DNA of 64,000 nucleotides from Bacillota bacterium. Lineage in GTDB: Bacteria; Bacillota; Clostridia; Christensenellales; SZUA-584. The stretch spans positions 310,001 through 374,000 of the forward strand of contig JAEYPS010000032.1 in assembly GCA_023410475.1 (NCBI GenBank), in the 5' to 3' direction. Position numbers and translations under genes: made by a program. The stretch's first letter is position 1. The number at the start of each line of letters is the position of its first letter. Under the pieces are notes generated by a model. That model saw only the letters and a list, made by a program, of their open reading frames with translations. It made no database searches and was not told where the DNA came from. Shown in pieces: positions 9,237 to 17,043 of this stretch.

Positions 9237-10517
9237 ATGGCAAGTTATGACGATCAGAAACAATTGAAATGTTCGTTTTGCGGCAAGGCGCAGGAGCAGG
9301 TGAGGCGTCTTGTTGCTGGACCCGGGGTTTATATATGCAACGAGTGCATCGAGCTTTGCAAAGAGATAATCGAGGAAGACTATCAGGACGCTGTGACGTT
9401 CGATATGGGGGAGATACCTAAGCCTTCCGAGATAGTGGCTTCTCTTGACGAATACGTGATAGGACAGAATTTCGCAAAGAAAAATCTGGCAGTCGCGGTT
9501 TATAACCATTACAAGAGGATAAATTCAGACGTCAAGCAGGATGACGTAGAGCTTCAGAAGAGCAACATCGTGATGCTGGGGCCCACGGGCTGCGGCAAGA
9601 CGCTGCTCGCGCAGACGCTCGCGCGTATACTGAACGTTCCGTTCGCTATGGCGGACGCGACTTCGCTGACGGAAGCGGGCTATGTAGGCGAAGACGTCGA
9701 GAATATACTGCTGAAGCTTATCCAGGCCGCCGATTACGATATCGAGCGCGCTCAGCGCGGTATCATCTACATTGACGAGATCGATAAGATAGCTAGGAAG
9801 GGCGACAATCCGTCCATAACGCGCGACGTATCGGGCGAGGGCGTGCAGCAGGCGCTTTTGAAGATAATCGAAGGTACTGTTGCAAGCGTTCCACCGCAGG
9901 GCGGAAGGAAGCATCCTCATCAGGAATTCCTGCAGATAGATACAACAAATATTCTGTTTATCTGCGGAGGCGCGTTCGGAGGCCTTGACAAGATAATCGA
10001 GCGGAGAGTCGGCAACAAGATGATGGGCTTTGGAGCGGAGATAGTATCCAACCTAAACAAGGACCTATCTGAGATATACAAGAAGATACTTCCCGAAGAC
10101 CTGCTTAAATACGGGCTTATACCCGAGTTCGTAGGGCGCGTTCCGATTATAGTGACGCTGCAGCAGCTCGACGAACAGGCGCTTGTGAGCATACTCACCG
10201 AGCCGAAGAACGCTCTGGTTAAGCAGTTCACGAAGCTTATGGAGATGGACGGCGTACAGCTAGAGTTTGAGCCCGACGCCCTTACCGAGATAGCGAACCT
10301 CGCCATAGAGCGCAAAACGGGAGCCAGAGGCCTTCGGGCCATACTCGAGGGCATAATGCTCGAAGTCATGTATGAGATACCGTCGAGGAGCGACGTTAAA
10401 AAGTGCGTGATAACAAGAGACACGGTCAAAAACGCCAAGGTGCCGATGCTGATACTCGGCGAGAAGGAAGGAAAGCAAAAAGCTTTGCCTAAGGCCAAAA
10501 AGGAAAGCTTCGGCTGA
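9237..10517 (+). CDS. clpX: ATP-dependent Clp protease ATP-binding subunit ClpX
   Basis: A 426-residue AAA+ unfoldase that delivers substrates to ClpP. An N-terminal zinc-binding domain has CSFCG and CNECIELC (about residues 11-40). The AAA+ core has Walker A GPTGCGKT, the pore loop GYVGEDVEN, Walker B IIYIDEIDKI and the sensor region FVGRVPII. It ends in a Lys-rich tail and is followed 13 bases later by a perfect-palindrome terminator that closes the tig-clpP-clpX operon. Confidence 0.97.
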   Translation: MASYDDQKQLKCSFCGKAQEQVRRLVAGPGVYICNECIELCKEIIEEDYQDAVTFDMGEIPKPSEIVASLDEYVIGQNFAKKNLAVAVYNHYKRINSDVKQDDVELQKSNIVMLGPTGCGKTLLAQTLARILNVPFAMADATSLTEAGYVGEDVENILLKLIQAADYDIERAQRGIIYIDEIDKIARKGDNPSITRDVSGEGVQQALLKIIEGTVASVPPQGGRKHPHQEFLQIDTTNILFICGGAFGGLDKIIERRVGNKMMGFGAEIVSNLNKDLSEIYKKILPEDLLKYGLIPEFVGRVPIIVTLQQLDEQALVSILTEPKNALVKQFTKLMEMDGVQLEFEPDALTEIANLAIERKTGARGLRAILEGIMLEVMYEIPSRSDVKKCVITRDTVKNAKVPMLILGEKEGKQKALPKAKKESFG

Positions 10518-10530
10518 TAGATAGATAACG

Positions 10531-10559
10531 GGCGCTTCGCTTAAGCGAAGCGCCTTTTT
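10531..10559 (+). terminator. Terminator of the tig-clpP-clpX operon
   Basis: GGCGCTTCGCTT and AAGCGAAGCGCC form a perfect 24-base palindrome, followed by TTTTT. Confidence 0.9.
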
Positions 10560-10621
10560 AGTTCCTTGCATTAACGAAAGAGTCTACTGGAATAAATGAA
10601 GTATAAAAAAGGCATGTGCGC

Positions 10622-11431
10622 TTATTCAAAAAATGACTTTACACTGTTAAAGCTGTCTTCAAGCTCAGCGTAATCGGAGTAATTGCTGCTGTAGACCTCG
10701 AGCATAACGCCGCCGTTATAATCGGCTTCAACGAGCGCGCTTTTCAGCGCCGAAAAATCAAGCTCGCCCCTCATGGGCAGCACGGGATAAATGCCGCGCT
10801 CGTCGCTATGTGAATAGTCGCAGACGTGTATGTTGACCAGCTTTCCTGCGGCATAGCCGATATACTGCTCCGGGTCGAAGCCGGACTGAGCCGCCTGTTT
10901 CAGATCGAGCGTAAAATAAAGATTCTTTGTCTCAGGATGTCGCAGCATATTGGAGGCGAATGCCGGGTCATCGTACCAGCACCAGTGTACGGTCTCCCAC
11001 GCAAGCTTTACTCTATAGCCCTGCGCTGTGTCCGCAAGGTGTCCGGCGGTCTTGGCTACGCTCTCGTAATCCAGAGAGAGCATTTTTGCGCGCTTAAGGT
11101 TTGCCGGGCCGTGAAAGACATACACCTTGGCTTCAAGAATAGACGCAGCTTCAAGCACTTGTTTGTATATATCTTCCGCCTCCTGCCTTGCACGCGGGTG
11201 CGCGGAAAAAAGCTGCGGCTCAAATTGAAGAGATAATGCGTGCACGGAATACGTGCTTAGCCCCGAGGCGTCGATACGCTTTTTCAGCTCTTTTACGAAC
11301 ACAGGGCGATATTCGGACATGCAGCTGAAGAAAACCTCAATGTTTTTGACGTTCATTTTGGCCATGATATCTATTGACTGTTCTGTAAAAACGCGCGGAA
11401 AAAAGCACGCAGTCGATATTCCAAATACCAT
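10622..11431 (-). CDS. Sugar phosphate isomerase/epimerase-like TIM-barrel protein
   Basis: A 269-residue protein of the xylose-isomerase-like (AP endonuclease 2) TIM-barrel fold. Typical metal-site segments are VYVFHGPAN, LAWETVHWCW, YFTLDLKQA, NIHVCDYSHSDERG and VMLEVYSSNYSD. Members include sugar epimerases, inosose dehydratases and endonuclease IV-like enzymes; the sequence does not tell which substrate this one uses. An AGGAGG site supports the ATG. It is monocistronic and divergent from the CoA-disulfide reductase gene, about 130 bases away. Confidence 0.8.
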   Translation of the reverse strand: MVFGISTACFFPRVFTEQSIDIMAKMNVKNIEVFFSCMSEYRPVFVKELKKRIDASGLSTYSVHALSLQFEPQLFSAHPRARQEAEDIYKQVLEAASILEAKVYVFHGPANLKRAKMLSLDYESVAKTAGHLADTAQGYRVKLAWETVHWCWYDDPAFASNMLRHPETKNLYFTLDLKQAAQSGFDPEQYIGYAAGKLVNIHVCDYSHSDERGIYPVLPMRGELDFSALKSALVEADYNGGVMLEVYSSNYSDYAELEDSFNSVKSFFE

Positions 11432-11516
11432 AAAGACCTCCTTGTTAAATTATATCAGACATTGAACAAAACATGAACAATAAGTCATTGGGAAAAACAA
11501 AGAAGGGAATAATAGA

Positions 11517-11534
11517 ACAATAGGCGAATATTGT
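11517..11534. promoter_or_regulatory. Inverted repeat upstream of the CoA-disulfide reductase gene
   Basis: ACAATA (11517-11522) and TATTGT (11529-11534) are perfect inverted repeats six bases apart, and a second palindrome GATAT-ATAA-ATATC follows at 11535-11548. Both lie just before the start of the reductase-arsR operon. They are candidate binding sites for the ArsR protein encoded at its end; this is inference only. Confidence 0.35.
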
Positions 11535-11562
11535 GATATATAAATATCTTGAAAGGCAGGGT

Positions 11563-13212
11563 ATGAAAAAGAAATATATCATAGTGGGCGGCGTAGCCGG
11601 GGGAGCGAGCGCGGCGTCAAGGCTGCGCAGGCTGGATGAAAACGCTATTATAACTGTCTTTGAAAAAGGACAGTCGGTATCTTTTGCCAGCTGCGGGCTG
11701 CCATACTTTGTAGGCGGGCTCATAAAATCGAGCGATGATCTGATTCTTCGAACTCCGGGCGGCTTTAAAAATAAGCTGAATATCGACGTCAGAGTAAACA
11801 CGGAAGTCGTAAGCGTCAACAGGCGGGAAAAAACGGTTCGCGTCGAGGACCTTGTCACCGGCAAAAAATATACGCAGAAATACGACAAGCTTATACTCGC
11901 GACGGGGGCGTCACCGGTAAGGCCGCAGATAACCGTAAGCTCAGATAAAGTGTTTTCCCTAAGGAGTATAGCCGACACGATCGCTATAACCGAGCATATT
12001 GAGAAGTACAACGTAAGGCGCGCAATAATAGTTGGCGGAGGATATATAGGGCTTGAGATCGCCGAGAATATAGCTAAGCGGGGGATAAATACGTTCCTCG
12101 TTGAAGTGTCCGAGCACGTGATGCCGGTGTTTGACTATGACATGGCTCAGTTTGCCGCCATGGAGCTGCAGCATAACGGCGTGCTGCTGGTCACCGGCTC
12201 TGCTATTGTTTCAATAGGAGAATCAGAAGAAGGCGTCTGCGTCAATCTTGAAAACGGAAGAACGCTGTGCGCGGACATGGTGATAACGGGGCTGGGCGTG
12301 ACTCCCGAAGTTACGCTCGCCAAGAAAGCGGGGCTGGGGATAGGCGTAACGGGAGGGATACTTGTTGATGAGCGGCAGCAGACTACCGACAAGGATATAT
12401 ACGCCGTGGGCGACGCAGTGGAGGTAGAATGCCTTTCGGGAGGCAAAGCGCTTATACCGCTTGCGTCTCCCGCTGACAGGCAGGGAAGGATAGCCGCGGA
12501 CAATATATGCGGTATAGCATCGAAATACAAAAAAACGCTGGGCGTCAACATAATAAAGCTGTTCGATTCCGTATTGGCCTGCGCAGGGCTTAACGAAAAA
12601 CAGCTCATAGACCGGAATGAAAACTTTGAAAAGGTTTATATACGCTCATATTCGCGCGCCTCGTATTACCCGGGCGCATCCGTCTTGACTGTAAAGATGA
12701 TGTTTGACAAAAAAACGGGCAAGATATTAGGTGTACAGATTGCGGGCGGGGCAGGCGTCGATAAGCGCATCGACGTTTTCGCGACGGCGATGCGAGCCGG
12801 GCTGACGGCGGAAAAGCTTGCAGACCTTGAGCTGGCCTACGCTCCTGCGTTCAGCACGGCAAGGGACGCTGTCAATATTGCAGGGCTCATAGCTTCGGAT
12901 ATAATGGAAGGGCTGACCGACGCGGTACAGTGGCATGACATAGGCCGTATCGACGCTCTGCTGCTGGATGTGCGCTCAAGAGCGAAGTATGATTCGGCAA
13001 CGATAGAAGGCGCTGTTAACGTGCCTCTTGAGGAGCTCAGAGAGCGCATAGGCGAGCTGCCCAAAGACAGGAAGATAATCGCGTTTTCGGGCAGCGGGCA
13101 GGACGGTTATGCCGCGGAGAGGATACTGAAGCAGCAGGGCTTCAAAGCCGCGAACCTGACGGGAGGTTACAGTCTGTACGAAATATTCAACAGAAACAAG
13201 GCGGGAACATAA
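11563..13212 (+). CDS. CoA-disulfide reductase-like flavoprotein with C-terminal rhodanese domain
   Basis: A 549-residue FAD/NAD(P)-dependent reductase of the CoADR/NADH-oxidase family. The FAD site is VGGVAGGASAASRLR, the single active Cys is Cys44 (SFASCGLPYF), the NAD site VGGGYIGLEIAE and the second FAD motif YAVGDAVE. Residues from about 460 form a rhodanese domain (LLLDVRSRAKY, GAVNVPLEEL). In the rhodanese active loop AFSGSGQDGY, the position of the catalytic Cys is Ser509, so the domain probably cannot carry persulfide. The ATG at 11563 is preferred over an in-frame GTG at 11533 because an AAAGG site precedes it. The arsR stop-to-start junction suggests one transcript. Confidence 0.85.
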   Translation: MKKKYIIVGGVAGGASAASRLRRLDENAIITVFEKGQSVSFASCGLPYFVGGLIKSSDDLILRTPGGFKNKLNIDVRVNTEVVSVNRREKTVRVEDLVTGKKYTQKYDKLILATGASPVRPQITVSSDKVFSLRSIADTIAITEHIEKYNVRRAIIVGGGYIGLEIAENIAKRGINTFLVEVSEHVMPVFDYDMAQFAAMELQHNGVLLVTGSAIVSIGESEEGVCVNLENGRTLCADMVITGLGVTPEVTLAKKAGLGIGVTGGILVDERQQTTDKDIYAVGDAVEVECLSGGKALIPLASPADRQGRIAADNICGIASKYKKTLGVNIIKLFDSVLACAGLNEKQLIDRNENFEKVYIRSYSRASYYPGASVLTVKMMFDKKTGKILGVQIAGGAGVDKRIDVFATAMRAGLTAEKLADLELAYAPAFSTARDAVNIAGLIASDIMEGLTDAVQWHDIGRIDALLLDVRSRAKYDSATIEGAVNVPLEELRERIGELPKDRKIIAFSGSGQDGYAAERILKQQGFKAANLTGGYSLYEIFNRNKAGT

Positions 13213-13482
13213 ATGGATATGGCAAAATTCGATGCTCTGGCCCAAAAGCTCAAAGTGCTTGGACATCCAGTAAGGCTTTGCATAGTCAACGGAATCTCAA
13301 AAAAAGGGTGCAGCGTAAAACAGATATGCGAGGACCTTGGTATTCCGCAGCCTGTAATCTCACTTCACCTTGCAAAGCTGAAAGCGGCAGGTGTAGTAGA
13401 GGGAGTGAGGGAAGGCAACTTCGTATGTTACAGGGTAACAGACAAAGCCACGCTGCGCCTGCTGGAACTGCTGCCCAAATAA
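13213..13482 (+). CDS. ArsR/SmtB-family winged-helix repressor
   Basis: An 89-residue DNA-binding protein. The winged helix-turn-helix core is VKQICEDLGIPQPVISLHLAKLKAAG, here given as VKQICEDLG and IPQPVISLHL, with wing VVEGVREGNFVCYRV. Cysteines lie at about 23, 33, 39 and 67, with Cys39 just before the recognition helix. The ATG directly abuts the reductase TAA, so the two genes are cotranscribed. ArsR proteins sense metals or, in the BigR/SqrR group, sulfane sulfur; the partner enzyme favours a thiol or persulfide signal, but the metal option is open. Confidence 0.85.
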   Translation: MDMAKFDALAQKLKVLGHPVRLCIVNGISKKGCSVKQICEDLGIPQPVISLHLAKLKAAGVVEGVREGNFVCYRVTDKATLRLLELLPK

Positions 13483-13531
13483 CGCTTCGCCGCGCTTATC
13501 ATCACGCTTTTACATTTTGAGGTCTATTCAT

Positions 13532-13574
13532 TTACCGTTGTTTATCATTTATGGTATAATAAATGATAAACAAC
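13532..13574 (+). promoter_or_regulatory. WYL-regulator promoter inside a 15-bp perfect inverted repeat
   Basis: GTTGTTTATCATTTA (13537-13551) and its exact reverse complement (13560-13574) flank eight bases. TATAAT (13555-13560) lies at the centre, with a weak TTACCG 17 bases upstream. A protein bound here would block polymerase, so this is a likely autoregulatory operator for the WYL gene that begins 46 bases downstream. Confidence 0.75.
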
Positions 13575-13620
13575 ACTATTCGTTCAAAAGGATTCTGAAG
13601 CATTAAGCCGGAGGATAGCG

Positions 13621-14643
13621 ATGGATTACCCGAAACGCGCAAAGCTTTTGCTGCTGCTCGATTACTTTAAAAAATACACCGACGAACAAAACCCGAAGAA
13701 AATGAACGATATACTGGAGTTCTTAAAGAACAACGGTATCGAGGCCGAGCGAAAGGCCATCTATTCGGACATAAATCTGCTTCGCGATATTGGGCATGAT
13801 ATTGTAAAGACAAGCGATGGGGGAGCGGCGTATTTTCTGGGGGACAGAGAGATGGAACTTGCGGAGGCGGAGATATGCGCTAGCGCCGTTTCCGCGGCGA
13901 AATTTATTACTCAGAAGAAATCAGCCCAGCTTATTCATAAGCTGGGAAGCCTGTTCAGCGCGTCACAGTCAAAGATGTTTAACGAAAGGCTCGAGCTCGC
14001 ACGCACGCTCAAGACAAAGAACGAGGAGATATATTACAACATCGACAGGATTGTACGCGCTCTCGGATCGGGGAAAAAGATATCGTTCTATTATTTCGAA
14101 TATATGCCTGACAAGACATTGCGGCTCAGAAGAGAGGGGAGAAAGTATATATCCAGCCCTTACTCTCTTATGTGGTTCGAAGACGCTTATTACCTCGTAT
14201 GCAACATAGACAAGTATGACAATCTGTCGCATTTTAGAGTAGACAGAATGACAAAGGTTGACGTTCTTGAAGATACGGTAAGAAGCATAAACGAGGTGTC
14301 GGAGTATAAGAACTATATAGACTTTGACGAATATCACCGAAGCGTGTTCAGCATGTTTGGGGGCAGGCTGCAAAGCGTGCGCATCAGGTTCAGGGATGAG
14401 CTGGCTACTGCGGTGTTCGACAGGTTCGGACTTGACGTGAGCGTCTCGGAGATAAAGGACGGTTGGTTTACTGTGTCCGTCAACGTGCGCGTAAGCCCGG
14501 GATTTGTATCCTGGCTTACGATATTCGCCGACAAAGCTGAAGTCATCGCGCCCGGCGAGCTTAGAAACGAAATAAAGCAGCTGATAACATCACTCGGTAG
14601 CGTCTACTTACGTGAACAAAAAGAGAGCCATGACGGCTCATGA
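13621..14643 (+). CDS. WYL-domain transcriptional regulator
   Basis: A 340-residue regulator with an N-terminal winged helix-turn-helix (about 1-70, including AERKAIYSDINLLRDIGHDI), a WYL domain (about 140-215, with SPYSLMWFEDAYYLVCNIDKY) and a C-terminal WCX-like region. The phrase HFRVDRM is typical of the WYL fold, which binds ligands or nucleic acid. GGAGG precedes the ATG. The gene is single, so its targets may lie elsewhere; the palindrome over its promoter suggests autoregulation. Its 3' end overlaps the hairpin that terminates the convergent pilus operon. Confidence 0.87.
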   Translation: MDYPKRAKLLLLLDYFKKYTDEQNPKKMNDILEFLKNNGIEAERKAIYSDINLLRDIGHDIVKTSDGGAAYFLGDREMELAEAEICASAVSAAKFITQKKSAQLIHKLGSLFSASQSKMFNERLELARTLKTKNEEIYYNIDRIVRALGSGKKISFYYFEYMPDKTLRLRREGRKYISSPYSLMWFEDAYYLVCNIDKYDNLSHFRVDRMTKVDVLEDTVRSINEVSEYKNYIDFDEYHRSVFSMFGGRLQSVRIRFRDELATAVFDRFGLDVSVSEIKDGWFTVSVNVRVSPGFVSWLTIFADKAEVIAPGELRNEIKQLITSLGSVYLREQKESHDGS

Positions 14644-14648
14644 CTCTC
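14617..14648 (-). terminator. Terminator of the type IV pilus operon
   Basis: On the minus strand an eleven-pair stem, GAGAGTCATGA / TCATGGCTCTC with one mismatch, is followed by TTTTTGTT. It overlaps the last codons of the WYL gene. A weaker hairpin with its own T-run (AAAAGC / GCTTTT, 14684-14668) lies just after the pilO stop. Confidence 0.75.
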
Positions 14649-14693
14649 GATATTGGTATTTGAATAAAAAAGCTTATTGCTTTTGAAATCATA

Positions 14694-15365
14694 TCAAAAG
14701 AATATGTTGCCTCCGTACGTATAACCGTTCGAGAACGGGTACGCCCTGCCTGCTGGCACATCGCTGCCGATATTATAGAATTCCATTATAAGATTTATAT
14801 TCAGCATGCCCTCCTGCGCGGCAGCGTCTTCATTTACTTCAGACTCTGACTGTTCTTCGACTTCATCGCTAGTCACGTCAGGTTCGACGGCTATTGCCAA
14901 TGACACATCGAGCTCGACCACCTTAACAAAGTATTCCCCTTCGGACAAAGATTTGAGGATTGATTTGAGAATCTCGTATGTGCATTTCATGGTTGCTCTT
15001 ACGCGGGTAACTTTAAGCTGGCCGACGTCTGTCGGCGCTTCAAACTCAAACGTTCCTTTTTGGGCGCGCTTGCCGATGGTCTCATGCAAATACACAAGCA
15101 CGGCGGGCTGGTCGAATCCGGACGATATATTGTTACCGAGCTCTAAGATCTGGCTTTCGCTGTCGGCAATATTCATTATTATAAGATCGAGACTGCTCTT
15201 CATTTGTTCATTCGTAGCAAGGCTCATTTCTTTGTTGGTTCTCTCGGCGGCAAGATCTTCAAGCTCTTTAATGTTGGGCTGAAAAAAATAGATATAATAG
15301 ACGCACAGCACCGCCATTATGAGCACAATAATTATCAGTATCTTTTCACGTTTTGTCATAGTCAT
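14694..15365 (-). CDS. PilO-like type IV pilus assembly protein
   Basis: A 223-residue protein with a cytoplasmic N-terminus, one membrane segment (about 8-28), a coiled stretch (about 30-75) and an extracytoplasmic alpha/beta domain. This is the layout of PilO, the inner-membrane partner of PilN that aligns the pilus machine. The assignment rests on topology and on its place directly after pilN, since the sequence is poorly conserved. An acidic linker (DEVEEQSESEVNED) is unusual. Its start overlaps the pilN stop by one base (TGATG). It is the last gene of the pilus operon. Confidence 0.75.
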   Translation of the reverse strand: MTMTKREKILIIIVLIMAVLCVYYIYFFQPNIKELEDLAAERTNKEMSLATNEQMKSSLDLIIMNIADSESQILELGNNISSGFDQPAVLVYLHETIGKRAQKGTFEFEAPTDVGQLKVTRVRATMKCTYEILKSILKSLSEGEYFVKVVELDVSLAIAVEPDVTSDEVEEQSESEVNEDAAAQEGMLNINLIMEFYNIGSDVPAGRAYPFSNGYTYGGNIFF

Positions 15366-15991
15366 CAGTTGTTCACCTCCGGAGCGGGTATCGAGGCGGG
15401 CGTTACGTTGTCTTTATGCTCTATGCCCTGTATAAGCGTTTCGCTGTCCAAAGATAAGGGGAGCACCACGGCAAGCGAAAACGTACATATGCCGCTTTTC
15501 TCGGTCGTTGTGTTTGTAATATATACGCTGGTAAAAACGCCCTGCTCCCTCAGGCGAAGGCAAAAAGTCGCTATTATCTCATCACCGTTATCAAACCCTG
15601 TTAAATACCCTGAAATGCTCATGATTTTTTTCGATACCGCAAGCCGGGACAGCGTTATTTCCCTCGGCTGCGCTTTCTCCACAGCGGCAAGATACTCCGA
15701 TACGTCGGTCCTTATGCCGTCTATCGCTTTTAGCTCGCTTAGCTGCAGCGCAAGCAGCGCCTGGCGCTGAGATTTGTCTGTAAGGTCCTGCTGTGTCTGG
15801 CTTGAGGCGCTCAATTTGCCTTCGAGCAAGGCAGCCTCCAGCTTAGCTGCCCGCAGCGCCGCCGAGGGCAGAGCGATGCCGGCGTACATGCCTCCCGCAA
15901 GAAAAATGATCAGAAGCACTATGCCCAGAATCTTCTTGCTGGAATAGGCTTTTGTTTTGCGCTTTGACAGAAGGTTTATATCGTTTTTCAT
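15365..15991 (-). CDS. PilN-like type IV pilus assembly protein
   Basis: A 208-residue protein. The N-terminal KNDINLLS matches the conserved PilN peptide that docks on PilM. One membrane segment (about 22-42), a coiled coil (about 45-85) and a C-terminal ferredoxin-like domain follow. It links cytoplasmic PilM to membrane PilO. The start overlaps the pilM stop by four bases (ATGA), which indicates translational coupling. Confidence 0.85.
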   Translation of the reverse strand: MKNDINLLSKRKTKAYSSKKILGIVLLIIFLAGGMYAGIALPSAALRAAKLEAALLEGKLSASSQTQQDLTDKSQRQALLALQLSELKAIDGIRTDVSEYLAAVEKAQPREITLSRLAVSKKIMSISGYLTGFDNGDEIIATFCLRLREQGVFTSVYITNTTTEKSGICTFSLAVVLPLSLDSETLIQGIEHKDNVTPASIPAPEVNN

Positions 15992-17034
15992 TTCTGCTCC
16001 TCCCTGTAGGTCGCCGTATAGGCATTAAGAAGAAACGTTAACCCTCCTGTATCCATGTTGGTGCCCGACGCCGCTTTGACAAGATCGGCCGCAAATCGCA
16101 CCGGCAGATTAAGATGCGTTTCCATATAGGATTTAAACCCGGGGAGCAGCGCGCCGCCGCCCGATATATAAACCGAATTAACGGCGCTTTTGGTGCGATT
16201 TTTAAAATAGTCGAATACGCGCGTTATCTCGAGCAGCATAGAGTCGACTTCATAAGTCACCGCCGATTTCAGTTCCTTGTTCGGGTGATCGCCGTTTAAA
16301 AAGTCCACCTCGCGCTTTATCATTTCGGAAACAAGCACGTCTTTTCCGGAATATTGCGATATTATATCCGTGATGCTTTGGCTTGAGCGCTTAATTATAT
16401 TGCTGACATAAAAATACCCGTTGTAATATATGTTAATCCTCGTGTGCCTTGTACCGAAATCAAGCATGCATATCCCGCCATCGACCGAAAAATCGGGGTT
16501 TTTCTCATGATTGTAGCGAAGCAGTTTTTCCTTTGCGTTTTCGCACGTGTCTATTATTTTAACTGTAAACCCTGCCGAGCGCAGCACCTTCCTGTAAGAA
16601 TCTACAGCGCGCTTGTGCGCCGTAGTTACGAGAAGATTGTACATCTCGATGCCGTCTTCCTGAACGATCCCTTCTATCTTGTAATCCACATAATATTTAT
16701 CGGGGTCTACGGGAAGGTAACCGGACATTTCGTTGAGTATGTTCTGGTAAAGCAGCTTTTCCTCGAGAACGGGCAGCGTAAAATGCCTTATTATTATGTC
16801 GCTGCCGCTTAAGACAAGGCTGCATGCGCCGCCCGGCATTTTTGCCGTCTTTCTCGCGGTTTTGAGCGAGCGGACGAGCGCCTCCTCCGAAAAGATATTG
16901 AGGTCCTCAACGCAGCCCTCGGGCATTTTGTGAACGGCGAACTTTTGTATCCTGCCGTCTGATGAGGTCTGTATAAGCTTCAAGTTTGAATTGCCGATGT
17001 CCACTGAGAGCGCGGACGTTTGTTTTATTGCCAT
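15988..17034 (-). CDS. pilM: Type IV pilus assembly ATPase PilM
   Basis: A 348-residue actin/FtsA-like protein that forms the cytoplasmic ring of the pilus alignment complex. It shows the phosphate-1 motif LSVDIGNSNLKL, a second nucleotide loop CMLDFGTRHTRINIY and the adenosine motif VYISGGGALLPGF. It sits between the pilin-like genes and pilN/pilO, the normal order of the module. Confidence 0.92.
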   Translation of the reverse strand: MAIKQTSALSVDIGNSNLKLIQTSSDGRIQKFAVHKMPEGCVEDLNIFSEEALVRSLKTARKTAKMPGGACSLVLSGSDIIIRHFTLPVLEEKLLYQNILNEMSGYLPVDPDKYYVDYKIEGIVQEDGIEMYNLLVTTAHKRAVDSYRKVLRSAGFTVKIIDTCENAKEKLLRYNHEKNPDFSVDGGICMLDFGTRHTRINIYYNGYFYVSNIIKRSSQSITDIISQYSGKDVLVSEMIKREVDFLNGDHPNKELKSAVTYEVDSMLLEITRVFDYFKNRTKSAVNSVYISGGGALLPGFKSYMETHLNLPVRFAADLVKAASGTNMDTGGLTFLLNAYTATYREEQK

Positions 17035-17043
17035 AGTGTCTCC

